Source: Enterobacter quasihormaechei (lineage in GTDB: Bacteria; Pseudomonadota; Gammaproteobacteria; Enterobacterales; Enterobacteriaceae). From it: a stretch of 64,000 nucleotides of DNA. Positions 9,040-19,628 of this stretch are shown here, one piece after another. The notes below the pieces were generated by a model. The model searched no databases. It worked only from the letters and a program-made list of their open reading frames with translations, and was not told where the DNA came from. The translations under genes and the position numbers were made by a program. The stretch's first letter is position 1; the number at the start of each line of letters is the position of its first letter. Location: contig NZ_SJON01000002.1 of NCBI RefSeq assembly GCF_004331385.1, positions 467,766 through 531,765 on the forward strand. Direction: 5' to 3'.

Positions 9040-9114
9040 ATGATTGTTCTACTTTCAGCCTTCAAATTTTTATACGATAGCATCACTGAACCCACTCTAT
9101 TATTATGGCTATGA
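9040..9114 (+). CDS. Possible 24-codon leader peptide upstream of the STM2901-like gene
   Basis: An ATG at 9040 has a Shine-Dalgarno (TAGGAA) about 9 bases upstream and opens a 24-codon hydrophobic frame (MIVLLSAFKFLYDS...). It stops at TGA 9112-9114, one base before the ATG of the next gene, which has no good ribosome site of its own. The arrangement suggests translational coupling, with the leader delivering ribosomes to the downstream start. It could instead be chance or the remnant of a truncated gene. There is no protein-level support. Confidence 0.3.
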   Translation: MIVLLSAFKFLYDSITEPTLLLWL

Positions 9115-9115
9115 T

Positions 9116-9565
9116 ATGGATACCGTTGAAGAGCTCAATGGAACATATTTCTATAAAGGTATATGTAATATCTCGGCGTCTGAGTTATTTTTTTGGATTT
9201 TCCCTGATACTACCGATGAACAGTTCGGCGGATTAAAAGATGCAGTAATGATGGCTACTATGATCCTTGGTTTACCTATACTTGAGACCAGAACAAAACC
9301 AGAAACGGCTACTATAGGTACTTCCGTGGCTTCTAAGTATCTTCGCGATCTTCTGAATGTACAGCTACCACACCGATTACCTACGATTACACTCGCAAGC
9401 TTTAAATACCGAAAACCAATGTATACCAAAAACTTAGGTGCATTCATTGGTCGATGGATCCCTGCATTGGGGATAACCATACTTGCTGCTGATCTTGCAA
9501 CGATAAGTTACAAAACACTCTCACGATATAATACGATTGCTCACCCTAAAGATCGGATTTGGTGA
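9116..9565 (+). CDS. STM2901-family-like hypothetical protein, T6SS-associated
   Basis: This 149-residue protein starts MDTVEELNGTYFYKG. It resembles what I remember as the STM2901 family of Enterobacteriaceae, for which no function is established. Residues 1-60 look soluble; a central segment (ETRTKPETATIGTSVASKYL) leads to a basic, then hydrophobic C-terminus (about 105-132, NLGAFIGRWIPALGITILAAD) that could be a membrane helix. The ATG at 9116 matches the family start better than the TTG at 9044 in the same frame. Codon use is AT-rich compared with neighbours. It lies directly upstream of a DUF1493 gene and hcp, so it may be a type VI cargo or accessory protein, which is inference. Confidence 0.55.
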   Translation: MDTVEELNGTYFYKGICNISASELFFWIFPDTTDEQFGGLKDAVMMATMILGLPILETRTKPETATIGTSVASKYLRDLLNVQLPHRLPTITLASFKYRKPMYTKNLGAFIGRWIPALGITILAADLATISYKTLSRYNTIAHPKDRIW

Positions 9566-9567
9566 AT

Positions 9568-9885
9568 ATGAATAGTGAAAATGATGTTTTGAAGTTCTTC
9601 AGGGAAAATTTACCAGAACAGGGAACATTTACGGGCAAGAGGATCCCGCTCGAGTTAGACGATGTTCTACAGGATTACACCGATCTGGATGATATCGTTT
9701 ATGCCATTGAGAAATTTGAGAAAAACTATCTTATCAATGTGCCCACGCAAAACTATTTCCCATGGACTCAAACCTGGTTTTTCAGAAAATGGTTTACGCA
9801 AGAACCCGTTAAACAAATATCAAAACCATTAACCGTAAGAATGTTTGCTGAGGCGGTAAAAGCAGGCACATGGATCCATCACTGA
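9568..9885 (+). CDS. DUF1493 protein, acyl-carrier-protein-like but lacking the carrier serine
   Basis: The product has 105 residues from ATG 9568; GTG at 9562, overlapping the previous stop as GTGA, is an alternative start. The pattern DVLQDYTDLDDIVYAIEKFE followed by INVP resembles helix II to III of acyl carrier proteins (ADSLDTVELVMALEEEF...EIP). In my hand alignment Leu40 occupies the position of the phosphopantetheine serine, so it should not be a working carrier. A Trp/Phe-rich tail (FPWTQTWFFRKWF) follows. DUF1493 genes are often beside T6SS loci in enterobacteria. A chaperone, adaptor or immunity role is speculative. Confidence 0.6.
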   Translation: MNSENDVLKFFRENLPEQGTFTGKRIPLELDDVLQDYTDLDDIVYAIEKFEKNYLINVPTQNYFPWTQTWFFRKWFTQEPVKQISKPLTVRMFAEAVKAGTWIHH

Positions 9886-9906
9886 TTTTCGAAAGGAGCA
9901 TGATTT

Positions 9907-10392
9907 ATGGCTGTACCGGTTCATATTTGGTTTTTTGACGATGGCGGCTCACTTATTAAGGGTTCAAGTGATGTACAGGATCGGGAAGGGAGTGTTGAAA
10001 TTAGAGGGTTAACCCATAATTTAAGTATTCCAACAGATCCTCTTTCCGGGAGATTAACCGGAACGCGCAAACATGCCCCTTTCTTGTTCGAGAAGGAGAT
10101 AGATAGTTCATCTCCGTATCTTTATAAGGCTGTGGCTACAGGGCAAAACCTAAAAAAAGTTGAGATAAGATATTATCGAATTAACGATGCGGGAAGGGAA
10201 GTTGAATACTTCAGAACTGAACTGGAAGGTGTAAAGGTCGTATCAATCTCCCCTATTGTTAACGATACACGTAACTGTCCCGGTACGGGCCATCTTGAAT
10301 CCATTCAGTTGAGATACGAAAAAGCAATTTGGACTTACTGCGACGGCAATATTCAGTTTTCTGATGCATGGAATGAACGAGCATCTGCATGA
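9907..10392 (+). CDS. hcp: Hcp, type VI secretion tube protein (orphan)
   Basis: The 161-residue protein starts MAVPVHIWFFDDGGSLIKGSSDV and contains the enterobacterial Hcp patterns REGSVEI, TGTRKHAPFLFEKEID and LRYEKAIWTYCDGNI. Hcp forms hexameric rings that stack into the T6SS inner tube and carry small effectors. The length is that of a plain Hcp, with no C-terminal toxin extension. A strong Shine-Dalgarno (AAAGGAG) precedes the ATG. No other T6SS structural gene is in the window, so this is an orphan copy that must rely on a system elsewhere. Upstream partners are the DUF1493 and STM2901-like genes. Base composition is AT-rich compared with tdcE, consistent with horizontal acquisition. 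Confidence 0.88.
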   Translation: MAVPVHIWFFDDGGSLIKGSSDVQDREGSVEIRGLTHNLSIPTDPLSGRLTGTRKHAPFLFEKEIDSSSPYLYKAVATGQNLKKVEIRYYRINDAGREVEYFRTELEGVKVVSISPIVNDTRNCPGTGHLESIQLRYEKAIWTYCDGNIQFSDAWNERASA

Positions 10393-10404
10393 TTTTCAGC
10401 AGAC

Positions 10405-10431
10405 AAAAAAGCCCCCTTATCTGAAGGGGGC
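10405..10431 (-). terminator. Terminator of the tdc operon, also facing hcp
   Basis: The stem GCCCCCTT / AAGGGGGC is followed on the minus strand by six T residues (AAAAAA at 10405-10410 on the plus strand). It ends tdcE transcripts and may also reduce read-through from hcp. It marks the junction between the tdc operon and the cassette. Confidence 0.85.
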
Positions 10432-10448
10432 GGATTATTTGGCCTGCG

Positions 10449-12743
10449 TCACATCGCCTGCGTAAACGTCCTCGAAATCACGTCCTGCTGCTGCTCGCGC
10501 GTCAGGGCGTTAAACCGCACCGCATACCCCGAAACGCGGATGGTCAGGTTCGGGTAGTTCTCCGGATGGGCAATGGCATCCAGCAGCATCTCCCGGTTCA
10601 TGACGTTAACGTTCAGGTGCTGCCCGCCTTCGATAGACGCTTCGTGATGGAAATACCCGTCCAGCAGCCCCACAAGGTTGGTTTTGCGCACCTGCTCATC
10701 CTTGCCCAGCGCCTGCGGCACGATGGAGAAGGTGTAGGAGATCCCGTCCTTCGCATAGGTGAACGGCAGCTTGGCAACTGAGGTTAACGACGCCACCGCC
10801 CCTTTCCTGTCGCGACCGTGCATCGGGTTGGCGCCAGGTGCAAACGGCGTACCGCCGCGTCGTCCGTCCGGCGTGTTGCCCGTTTTCTGGCCGTAGACCA
10901 CGTTGGAGGTGATAGTCAGGATCGACTGCGTCGGCACCGCGTTGCGATACGTCGGCAGCGCGTGGATCTTCTTCATAAAGCGCTCCACCAGGTCGCAAGC
11001 GATGCTGTCCACGCGATCGTCATTATTGCCGTACTGCGGATAGTCGCCTTCAATGACGAAGTCCACCGCCAGGCCGGTATGGTCGCGCACCGGTTTCACC
11101 GTGGCGTATTTAATCGCCGACAGGGAATCCGCCGCCACCGACAGCCCGGCGATGCCGCAGGCCATGGTGCGATAGACGTCCCGATCGTGCAGCGCCATCA
11201 GCGAGGCTTCGTAGCTGTACTTATCATGCATATAGTGAATGAGATTCAGCGCGCTGATGTACTGCACCGCCAGCCAGTCCATAAAGTGATCCAGGCTCGC
11301 CATCACGGTGTCGTAATCCAGCACCTCATCCAGCAGCGGCTCGGTTTTCGGGCCGACCTGGATCTTCAGCTTCTCATCCACCCCGCCGTTAATTGCGTAC
11401 AGCAGCGTTTTCGCCAGGTTGGCGCGGGCGCCGAAGAACTGCATCTGCTTGCCGATCACCATCGGGCTGACGCAGCAGGCAATGGCGTAGTCATCGCTGT
11501 TGAAGTCGGCGCGCATCAAATCGTCGTTCTCATATTGCAGCGAGGAGGTGACGATCGACACCTGCGCGGCGTATTTTTTGAAAGCGATCGGCAGCTGTTC
11601 GGACCAGAGGATCGTCAGGTTTGGCTCCGGCGCAGGCCCCATGGTGTGCAGGGTATGCAGGTAGCGGAAGCTGTTTTTGGTCACCAGCGTGCGGCCATCC
11701 AGCCCCATGCCGCCGATCACTTCCGTGGCCCAGATCGGATCGCCGGAGAAGAGCGTGTCGAACTCCGGCGTGCGCAGGAAGCGCACCATGCGGATCTTCA
11801 TGATGAAGTGGTCGATCAGCTCCTGGGCCTGCATCTCGTTCAGCCTTCCTGCCTGCATGTCGCGCTCAATGTAGATATCAAGGAACGAGGCCGTGCGCCC
11901 CAGCGACATCGCCCCGCCGTTCTGGGATTTCACTGCGGCAAGGTAGGCAAAGTAGACCCACTGCACCGCTTCCTGCGCGTTCATCGCCGGACGTGAAATA
12001 TCAAAGCCATAGTTCGCCGCCATCTGCTGGATCTGGAGCAACGCACGCTTATGCTCCGCCAGCTCTTCGCGCAGGCGGATCGTTGCCTCCAGATCTTCTC
12101 CGCGCTCCAGTTTTCCCTGAAGATCGGCGAACTGGAGTTCACGCTCGCGCACCAGATAGCTGATGCCGTACAGCGCCACGCGGCGGTAGTCGCCGATAAT
12201 GCGCCCGCGTCCGTAGCCGTCCGGCAGACCGGTCAGCACGCCAGATTTACGGCAGCGCATCATCTCCGGGGAGTAAACGTCAAACACGCCCTGGTTGTGG
12301 GTTTTGCGCAGGTCGGTGAACAGGTATTCAAACTGCGGATCCATCTCACGACCGTAGGCGTCGAACGAGCTGCGGATCATGTTGATCCCGCCGTACGGAT
12401 GCAGGGCGCGCTTGAGCGGCTTGTCGGTTTGCAGGCCGACGATCGTCTCCAGCGCCTGGTCAATATAACCCGGCCCGTGAGCGGTGATGGTGGTGGCGAT
12501 GTTGGTGTCAAAATCTACCGGAGCGTGGGTGGCATTCTCCTGGCGAATGCCGACCATCACCTTCTGCCACAGCGCCGTCGTTGCAGGCGTCGCCTGCGCG
12601 AGGAAAGCTTCATCGCCTTCATAAGGGGTGTAGTTATGCTGAATAAAATCGCGGACGTTAACGGCGTTTTTCCATTCTTCACCGCGAAACCCGGCCCATG
12701 CGTCGCTGAAGGGCGCGACGCCCGTATCGATTGTTACTTTCAT
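10449..12743 (-). CDS. tdcE: TdcE, 2-ketobutyrate formate-lyase / pyruvate formate-lyase
   Basis: This 764-residue glycyl-radical enzyme has the same length as E. coli TdcE. It cleaves 2-ketobutyrate (or pyruvate) with CoA into propionyl-CoA (acetyl-CoA) and formate during anaerobic threonine and serine degradation. The active-site cysteine pair is visible at residues 423-424 (IACCVSPM), and the radical glycine is Gly739 in RVSGYAVRF. Activation needs PFL-activating enzyme, encoded elsewhere. It is the last gene of the operon here, 15 bp after tdcD; E. coli continues with tdcF and tdcG, which are absent. Confidence 0.96.
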   Translation of the reverse strand: MKVTIDTGVAPFSDAWAGFRGEEWKNAVNVRDFIQHNYTPYEGDEAFLAQATPATTALWQKVMVGIRQENATHAPVDFDTNIATTITAHGPGYIDQALETIVGLQTDKPLKRALHPYGGINMIRSSFDAYGREMDPQFEYLFTDLRKTHNQGVFDVYSPEMMRCRKSGVLTGLPDGYGRGRIIGDYRRVALYGISYLVRERELQFADLQGKLERGEDLEATIRLREELAEHKRALLQIQQMAANYGFDISRPAMNAQEAVQWVYFAYLAAVKSQNGGAMSLGRTASFLDIYIERDMQAGRLNEMQAQELIDHFIMKIRMVRFLRTPEFDTLFSGDPIWATEVIGGMGLDGRTLVTKNSFRYLHTLHTMGPAPEPNLTILWSEQLPIAFKKYAAQVSIVTSSLQYENDDLMRADFNSDDYAIACCVSPMVIGKQMQFFGARANLAKTLLYAINGGVDEKLKIQVGPKTEPLLDEVLDYDTVMASLDHFMDWLAVQYISALNLIHYMHDKYSYEASLMALHDRDVYRTMACGIAGLSVAADSLSAIKYATVKPVRDHTGLAVDFVIEGDYPQYGNNDDRVDSIACDLVERFMKKIHALPTYRNAVPTQSILTITSNVVYGQKTGNTPDGRRGGTPFAPGANPMHGRDRKGAVASLTSVAKLPFTYAKDGISYTFSIVPQALGKDEQVRKTNLVGLLDGYFHHEASIEGGQHLNVNVMNREMLLDAIAHPENYPNLTIRVSGYAVRFNALTREQQQDVISRTFTQAM

Positions 12744-12758
12744 CAGATTCTCGCTTTA

Positions 12759-13967
12759 TCAGGCGTAAGCCGCAGCCGGGGTCACCTTCCCAAGACGGAG
12801 GGCGTCCAGCGCGATCATTTTTTCTTCATTGGTAGGGATAACCGCGCAGGCCACGCGGGAGGTATCAGCGGAGATGACGCGCTCACCCGCGCTGCCCGGC
12901 AGAGCGTTTTTGGCCTCGTCGAGCGCGATGCCAAACACCTTCAGGTGTTCCGCCACCAGCGCGCGGATCAGCGTGGAGTTTTCACCGATGCCGCCAGTGA
13001 AGATCACGCCATCCAGGCGATGCAGAGACGCGGCGTGACCGGCGATATGCCGCGCTATGCGGTGGACAAAAGTGTGTATCGCCAGCTCCGCCCGCTCATT
13101 GCCTTCGTGCCAGGCTTTCTCCAGCGCGCGTAAATCGGAGGAGATGCCGGAGATCCCGAGCAACCCGGACTCTTTGTTGACCACGCGCTCCAGATCCTCG
13201 AACGACTGGCCGGTCTGCTGGGCAATCCACGCCATCGCGCCGAAATCCACGTCGCCGCACCGCGTGCCCATCACCAGCCCCTCCAGTGGCGTCATGCCCA
13301 TGGACGTGTCCACGCTCTCGCCGTTACGCACCGCGCAGATGGACGCCCCGTTGCCGAGGTGGGCGCTCACCAGGCCGCTGTCCTCGGGGGACAGCCCGAG
13401 GAGCGCGTGCGCCTGCGCCGCCACGTAGCGGTGAGAGGTGCCGTGGAAACCGTAGCGGCGAACGCCCAGCTCTTCAAAATAGCGGTACGGCAGACCGTAC
13501 AGATACGCCTGCGGTGCCATGGTCTGGTGGAAGCTGGTGTCAAATACCGCCACCTGCTGCACGCCGGGGAACAGCCGCTCTGCGGCTTCCACGCCGCTCA
13601 GGTTGGCGTAGTTATGCAGCGGCGCCAGCGGGGAAACCAGGCGGATCTGCTCAATGACCTCTTCCGTGATGAGGGTCGACTCGCTGAAGAGATCGCCGCC
13701 GTGAGCGATGCGGTGGCCAATCAGGGCCACGCTGCTCATCAGGTCGCGCTTCTCCAGCTCGAGGGCGATGGCGGCCAGCGCCCCTTCGTAGTCCTGGTGA
13801 GCCAGTCTGACCGGCTCACCCCCGTTCACGGAAATAAAGGCTTTTTCAGTGTTGATGCCGTCCGCAATGCCCGTCAGCAGGGCATCGCAGCCTGCTGCGT
13901 CCAGCACCGAAAACTTAACGGAGGACGATCCGCAGTTAATAACCAGTACTACCGGAAATTCAGTCAT
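12759..13967 (-). CDS. tdcD: TdcD, propionate kinase
   Basis: The 402-residue protein belongs to the acetate/propionate kinase (ASKHA) family. It begins [15 protein letters not shown] and carries the family motifs [20 protein letters not shown] and FTGGIGEN. It makes ATP and propionate from propionyl phosphate, the energy-yielding last step of anaerobic threonine breakdown. It lies between tdcC (29 bp upstream) and tdcE (15 bp downstream). Confidence 0.95.
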   Translation of the reverse strand: MTEFPVVLVINCGSSSVKFSVLDAAGCDALLTGIADGINTEKAFISVNGGEPVRLAHQDYEGALAAIALELEKRDLMSSVALIGHRIAHGGDLFSESTLITEEVIEQIRLVSPLAPLHNYANLSGVEAAERLFPGVQQVAVFDTSFHQTMAPQAYLYGLPYRYFEELGVRRYGFHGTSHRYVAAQAHALLGLSPEDSGLVSAHLGNGASICAVRNGESVDTSMGMTPLEGLVMGTRCGDVDFGAMAWIAQQTGQSFEDLERVVNKESGLLGISGISSDLRALEKAWHEGNERAELAIHTFVHRIARHIAGHAASLHRLDGVIFTGGIGENSTLIRALVAEHLKVFGIALDEAKNALPGSAGERVISADTSRVACAVIPTNEEKMIALDALRLGKVTPAAAYA

Positions 13968-13996
13968 GTGTTACTCCGCTCTTCCTGAGCTTTGGC

Positions 13997-15331
<1,335 letters not shown>

Positions 15332-15338
15332 TCATCCT

Positions 15339-16328
15339 TTATGCGTCAACGAAGCCGGTAATTTGGGAAACACGGGAGAGATCGATATTGCCGCCGGAAA
15401 TAATGCAGACGGTTTTACGGCCCTGAATATAGTGGTCCAGTTTGCCGCTTAATAACGCCGCGCAGGCCAGCGCGCCCGCACCTTCCGTCACCACTTTATT
15501 TCGCTGAATAAGCGCAATCATGCTGTTGCGAATTTCATCTTCGCTGACCAGCACAATGTCATCGACCAGTTCACGAACAATTTCGAAGGTTAAATTCCCC
15601 GGACGAGACACGTCGCAACCGTCGGCTAATGTGCCGGTAACGCGATGGCTGGTTATTTCTCCGGCCTGCCAGGAAGCTGCCATGCCGTGAACGTTTACAG
15701 ACTGCACGCCGATAATATTGATGGTCGGATTAATGGATTTAATCGCCGTTGCAATACCGGCAATTAAACCGCCGCCGCCGATAGGGACAATGACGTTATC
15801 CACGTCGTAGAGATCTTCGAGAATTTCAAGGCCGATGGTGCCCTGGCCGGCAATGACTTTCGGATCGTCATAAGGCGGAATAAATATGCGCCCCTCCATC
15901 TCGACGATTTCGCTCACCTTAGCGATGGTGTCGTTGAAGTTCTCGCCGTGCAGCACCACTTCCGCCGAATAGTCACGCGTGGCGGCAACCTTGGATTTCG
16001 GCGCGCCCATCGGCATCACCACTTTGCCGTCGATACCGAGCATGGCGCAGGAGAGCGACACACCCTGAGCGTGGTTACCTGCGGAGCAGGCCACCACCCC
16101 TTTGCGTTTTTCTGCATCCGTCAGCGAACTTAACTTATTAAACGCCCCGCGTATTTTAAACGAACCGGTACGCTGCATATTTTCAAACTTAAGAAATATT
16201 TCGCCCTTACAGCGTTCGCTGAGATAATTTGAGCGCGGCATGCCGGTTTTATAAATTTTTCCCGCCAGGCGCTTTCTGGCGTCCTGAATATCTTCAATGG
16301 TCACCGGGAGATCGTAGGTAATGTGCAT
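15339..16328 (-). CDS. tdcB: TdcB, catabolic threonine dehydratase
   Basis: The PLP-dependent enzyme has 329 residues and deaminates threonine to 2-ketobutyrate and ammonia; the E. coli enzyme is activated by AMP. The PLP lysine is Lys58 in [10 protein letters not shown], and the glycine-rich phosphate loop appears as [10 protein letters not shown]. The ATG at 16328 (MHITYDLPV) has a GAGG ribosome site 7-8 bases upstream and matches the E. coli start; the frame extends to 16352 without such a site. It follows tdcA after about 96 bp. Confidence 0.95.
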   Translation of the reverse strand: MHITYDLPVTIEDIQDARKRLAGKIYKTGMPRSNYLSERCKGEIFLKFENMQRTGSFKIRGAFNKLSSLTDAEKRKGVVACSAGNHAQGVSLSCAMLGIDGKVVMPMGAPKSKVAATRDYSAEVVLHGENFNDTIAKVSEIVEMEGRIFIPPYDDPKVIAGQGTIGLEILEDLYDVDNVIVPIGGGGLIAGIATAIKSINPTINIIGVQSVNVHGMAASWQAGEITSHRVTGTLADGCDVSRPGNLTFEIVRELVDDIVLVSEDEIRNSMIALIQRNKVVTEGAGALACAALLSGKLDHYIQGRKTVCIISGGNIDLSRVSQITGFVDA

Positions 16329-16424
16329 AATATCCTCGTTATAATAATTCATTCTTTTCAGGCAAAGTCAGGGTATCAGAGCGTTAAAAAGCGTCGCTCC
16401 GGGTGTTTTAAAGCGTGATTATTT

Positions 16425-17348
16425 TTATCGTCGTTTATCGATATTCATCGCCGAATATTGTTTTGCCAGTTCAACTAATACTGACGCCGATTTTTTAATA
16501 CTGTAATTTTTCGACCACACGGCGGCATAACGCGCCACGGGTAATTCATCCTCCACCGGCAGCACGATAAACTGGTCCGAGCCGAACGGCGCAATCATGT
16601 CACGGGGGATCACCGTCAGGTAATCGGCATTAAGGACAAGGTTATAGATAGTGACGACGGAATCGGTCTGGACGATGTTTTCAATGCTGATGTGGTTGTC
16701 TTGCAGGGTGGTCAGGAGTTCGTTGTAGTAGCCCATATCGGTTTGCGGCATCACCCACTGCTCATGCGTAAGTGATGCCAGTCTGGTCGGGCCGGTGCAC
16801 GTTCGTGATTTACTCGCCACCAGCACAAACTCGGATTCAAACAGTGGCTCAACGTGAAGATCCTGAAGCAACATTCCGTCGCTCAACGTGCCGATGGCAA
16901 AATCCAGCCGTCCATCGCGAATGGCGGGCAGGAATGAAGAGAGCTGCGCTTCATACATGGAGACGCGCGCTTTCGGGAACACTTCCCTGAATTTTTTAAT
17001 CATCTCAGACAGGAAGGTGAAGCCAATCAGCGACGGGTAGCCAAAGGAAACGTCCATGACGGTACTAAAACTGAGGCTGTTGATTTCGCTCACCATGTTT
17101 TTCATTTCGCGGGTGATCGACTCAGCGTATGACAGCAGCACCTGACCGGCGGCAGTGAGTTTTACGCCGGTGTTTTTACGCACCATCACCTCTACCCCGA
17201 AGTAGGATTCGATGTCGCTGATGATTTTGCTGACGGCAGGTTGCGTCAGCCCCAGTTGTCTTGCAGCAGAACCTATGGAGCCACTTTTGATGACTTCCTG
17301 AAATACCACGAGGTGCTGTGTTTTCGGTAGAATAATAGTATTCATCAT
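16425..17348 (-). CDS. tdcA: TdcA, LysR-type activator of the tdc operon
   Basis: The 307-residue LysR regulator has an N-terminal helix-turn-helix (about residues 24-50, GSIGSAARQLGLTQPAVSKI) and a substrate-binding domain. It is the first gene of the operon and its main activator, acting with CRP, IHF and, in E. coli, TdcR. Two adjacent ATG codons at 17348 and 17345 are both possible starts. It ends in DKRR, a shorter and different tail from the E. coli protein as I recall it. No tdcR-like frame is present upstream. Confidence 0.94.
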   Translation of the reverse strand: MMNTIILPKTQHLVVFQEVIKSGSIGSAARQLGLTQPAVSKIISDIESYFGVEVMVRKNTGVKLTAAGQVLLSYAESITREMKNMVSEINSLSFSTVMDVSFGYPSLIGFTFLSEMIKKFREVFPKARVSMYEAQLSSFLPAIRDGRLDFAIGTLSDGMLLQDLHVEPLFESEFVLVASKSRTCTGPTRLASLTHEQWVMPQTDMGYYNELLTTLQDNHISIENIVQTDSVVTIYNLVLNADYLTVIPRDMIAPFGSDQFIVLPVEDELPVARYAAVWSKNYSIKKSASVLVELAKQYSAMNIDKRR

Positions 17349-17379
17349 ATTCTGCGCTTATTTCCCTATGACGCAGCGG

Positions 17380-17425
17380 ATTCTACCTAATAATGTTTAA
17401 GGGGGTATGTGCTGTTACTCACAAT
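17380..17425 (-). promoter_or_regulatory. tdc promoter with CRP site
   Basis: TGTGC-TGTTAC-TCACA at 17408-17423 matches the CRP consensus in nine of ten half-site positions. A minus-strand TAGAAT (17385-17380) would place the start near 17374, about 41.5 bp from the CRP centre, which is class II geometry. E. coli tdc is strictly CRP-dependent with a similarly placed site. The start point is inferred, not measured. Confidence 0.65.
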
Positions 17426-17429
17426 TCGC

Positions 17430-17880
17430 CGGAACGCCCTATTTTCACCCATCATCAAAACCATTTAAATCCTTTTCTATCAATAACATAATCAAATTAA
17501 AATACGCAATTACGCTGATATTGATCAACAAATTACGAGGTAATAAATTTATTTTATGGCAATAACCCGCGTGAATTTTTTTGCCTTAGAAATATTAATA
17601 AAGGCTATCTTTCAGGCAATTAAAGGTTAATAAATCAACACTGCCGATTTAAAACATTTTTGTGGTTTATCAACTTTACCAGGAATATTAATACTATTTC
17701 AGAATAAAGAGTGGGATATATCACACATTCACCAGAAGAATGTTTTTAGATTCAATATTTGATTATCAATTAGAAAAACATTTATTTTCAGCAAGCCAAC
17801 AAATGCAACATCTAATCAACACTAAAATTTTCTTATTTTATAGCGTTAAATTTCGTGATTACGATCATCTACGGAGGATG
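17430..17880. other. AT-rich non-coding region upstream of tdcA
   Basis: About 450 bp of strongly AT-rich DNA separates the tdc promoter from the rnpB terminator region. I see no credible gene, and tdcR, yhaB and yhaC of E. coli are not recognisable. In E. coli the matching region binds IHF and other nucleoid proteins to bend the tdc promoter; a similar role here is inference. Confidence 0.5.
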
Positions 17881-17984
17881 AGAGGAGCACGTGGCGGAGT
17901 AAACAGTGAAATGTGCTGAGCGTCGCAAAATTGAGAATTGATGTCGGCTGGCGCAGCGCTTATCCGGACTGTTCTCTTCAGAAA

Positions 17985-18010
17985 GCAAAAACCCCGCCGA
18001 AGCGGGGTTT
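17985..18010 (-). terminator. rnpB terminator
   Basis: The stem AACCCCGC / GCGGGGTT with loop CGAA is followed on the minus strand by a T run (TTTTTGC). It lies 8 bp beyond the mature 3' end of RNase P RNA. Confidence 0.9.
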
Positions 18011-18017
18011 CGTAAGA

Positions 18018-18394
<377 letters not shown>

Positions 18395-18401
18395 GGCGCG
18401 C

Positions 18402-18430
18402 AGTATAGAGGGTTTGCGCGCCGCTGTCAC
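18402..18430 (-). promoter_or_regulatory. rnpB promoter
   Basis: On the minus strand GTGACA (18430-18425), a 17-bp spacer and TATACT (18407-18402) precede a GC-rich GCGCGCC discriminator and the rnpB 5' end at 18394. The GC-rich discriminator is the type found at stringently controlled stable-RNA promoters. The -35 hexamer overlaps the stop codon of garK. Confidence 0.8.
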
Positions 18431-19572
18431 CCCTGGCTACGCATGCCTACCTGCAATGTGGCCGCGATATTGCGCGAGGCGCGGTAAATGTTGTCATACG
18501 CGCCCCGGAACGCCTCTTCCAGTGAGCCGATGCTGGTCAGTACGCTGAACACCGCGTCGATGCCGTACTGGTGTACCACGCCCACGTCCTGCGTCAGACT
18601 TCCGGCAATCCCTATCACCGGCTTATGGTATTTTTTGGCGACGCTCGCCACGCCGACGGGCACTTTACCGTTAATGCTCTGGCTGTCGATGCGCCCTTCG
18701 CCCGTCAGTACCCAGGTGCAGTCGTGAATGTGTTCTTCAAGATTGAGCGCCTGAGTGACAATCTCAATGCCGCTTTTCAGCTCAGCCCCCAGAAATGCCA
18801 TCAGCGCCGCGCCCATGCCGCCCGCCGCTCCTGCCCCCGGAACCGGGTTCACGTCGATGCGCAAAGATTTTTTGATCACCTCGGCATAGTGGCTAAGATT
18901 GGCGTCGAGTTCGAGGATCATCTCCTCGGTGGCGCCTTTTTGCGGGCCAAAGATACGCGACGCGCCGCTTTCACCGACCAGCGGATTCGTCACGTCACAG
19001 GCGACGCGGATTGCGCATCCCTGAAGACGCGGATCGAGCGCCGAAATATCAATACGGTTAAGCGCCATCAGGCTACCGCCGCCGTAGCCGATCTCCGTCC
19101 CGTTGGCATCCGTAAACCTCGCGCCCAGCGCCTGCATCATGCCGGCGCCCCCGTCGTTGGTTGCGCTCCCGCCGATACCGATAATGATATTGCGCGCGCC
19201 TTTATCCAGCGCGCTGAGGATCAGCTCCCCCGTCCCGCGAGACGTTGTGACCAGCGGGTTACGCAGCGCGGGAGGAACCAGCACCAGGCCGCTGGCGGCG
19301 GCCATCTCGATAAACGCGGTCGTCCCGTCGCCAGAGATCCCCCAGCGGGCATTCACTTTTTCCCCTAACGGACCGGTGACGACAGCCTGCTGCCAGGTGC
19401 CCTGAGTCGCGGCGATCATCGCTTCAACCGTACCTTCCCCACCGTCAGCAACGGGAACCGACACGTAATGAGCGTCGGGGAAAATCTCCCGGAATCCTTT
19501 TTCTATCGCCTGCGCCACCTCGGTGGCAGACAGGCTTTCTTTATAAGAGTCTGGCGCGATTACGATTTTCAT
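18427..19572 (-). CDS. garK: GarK, glycerate 2-kinase
   Basis: The 381-residue protein begins MKIVIAPDSYKESLSATEVA and carries the glycerate-kinase motifs GIGGSATNDGGAGM and GEGRID. It phosphorylates D-glycerate to 2-phosphoglycerate, the last step of galactarate/glucarate breakdown. I chose the ATG at 19572, which matches the E. coli length; the frame runs on to 19671 through a REP and into garR. It is last in garL-garR-garK and is separated from garR by 56 bp containing a REP element. Confidence 0.95.
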   Translation of the reverse strand: MKIVIAPDSYKESLSATEVAQAIEKGFREIFPDAHYVSVPVADGGEGTVEAMIAATQGTWQQAVVTGPLGEKVNARWGISGDGTTAFIEMAAASGLVLVPPALRNPLVTTSRGTGELILSALDKGARNIIIGIGGSATNDGGAGMMQALGARFTDANGTEIGYGGGSLMALNRIDISALDPRLQGCAIRVACDVTNPLVGESGASRIFGPQKGATEEMILELDANLSHYAEVIKKSLRIDVNPVPGAGAAGGMGAALMAFLGAELKSGIEIVTQALNLEEHIHDCTWVLTGEGRIDSQSINGKVPVGVASVAKKYHKPVIGIAGSLTQDVGVVHQYGIDAVFSVLTSIGSLEEAFRGAYDNIYRASRNIAATLQVGMRSQG

Positions 19573-19590
19573 AGTTGTAAGCCTGGACCG

Positions 19591-19620
19591 TAGGCCCGGT
19601 ATGCGTTGCGCCACCGGGCA
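19591..19620. repeat. REP element between garR and garK
   Basis: The palindrome TAGGCCCGGTATGCG..CGCCACCGGGCA fits the REP consensus and sits inside the gar operon, where it may stabilise the upstream garLR message. Confidence 0.8.
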
Positions 19621-19628
19621 GGACGTCA

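Noticed and set aside
9044..9115. TTG at 9044 as the start of the STM2901-like gene
   Set aside because: It adds 24 residues without family resemblance; ATG 9116 fits the remembered family N-terminus, and the nearby ribosome site fits ATG 9040 better.
10818..13133. Large plus-strand open frames opposite tdcE and tdcD
   Set aside because: His/Arg/Gln-rich translations of the antisense strand of two well-identified genes, with no start signals.
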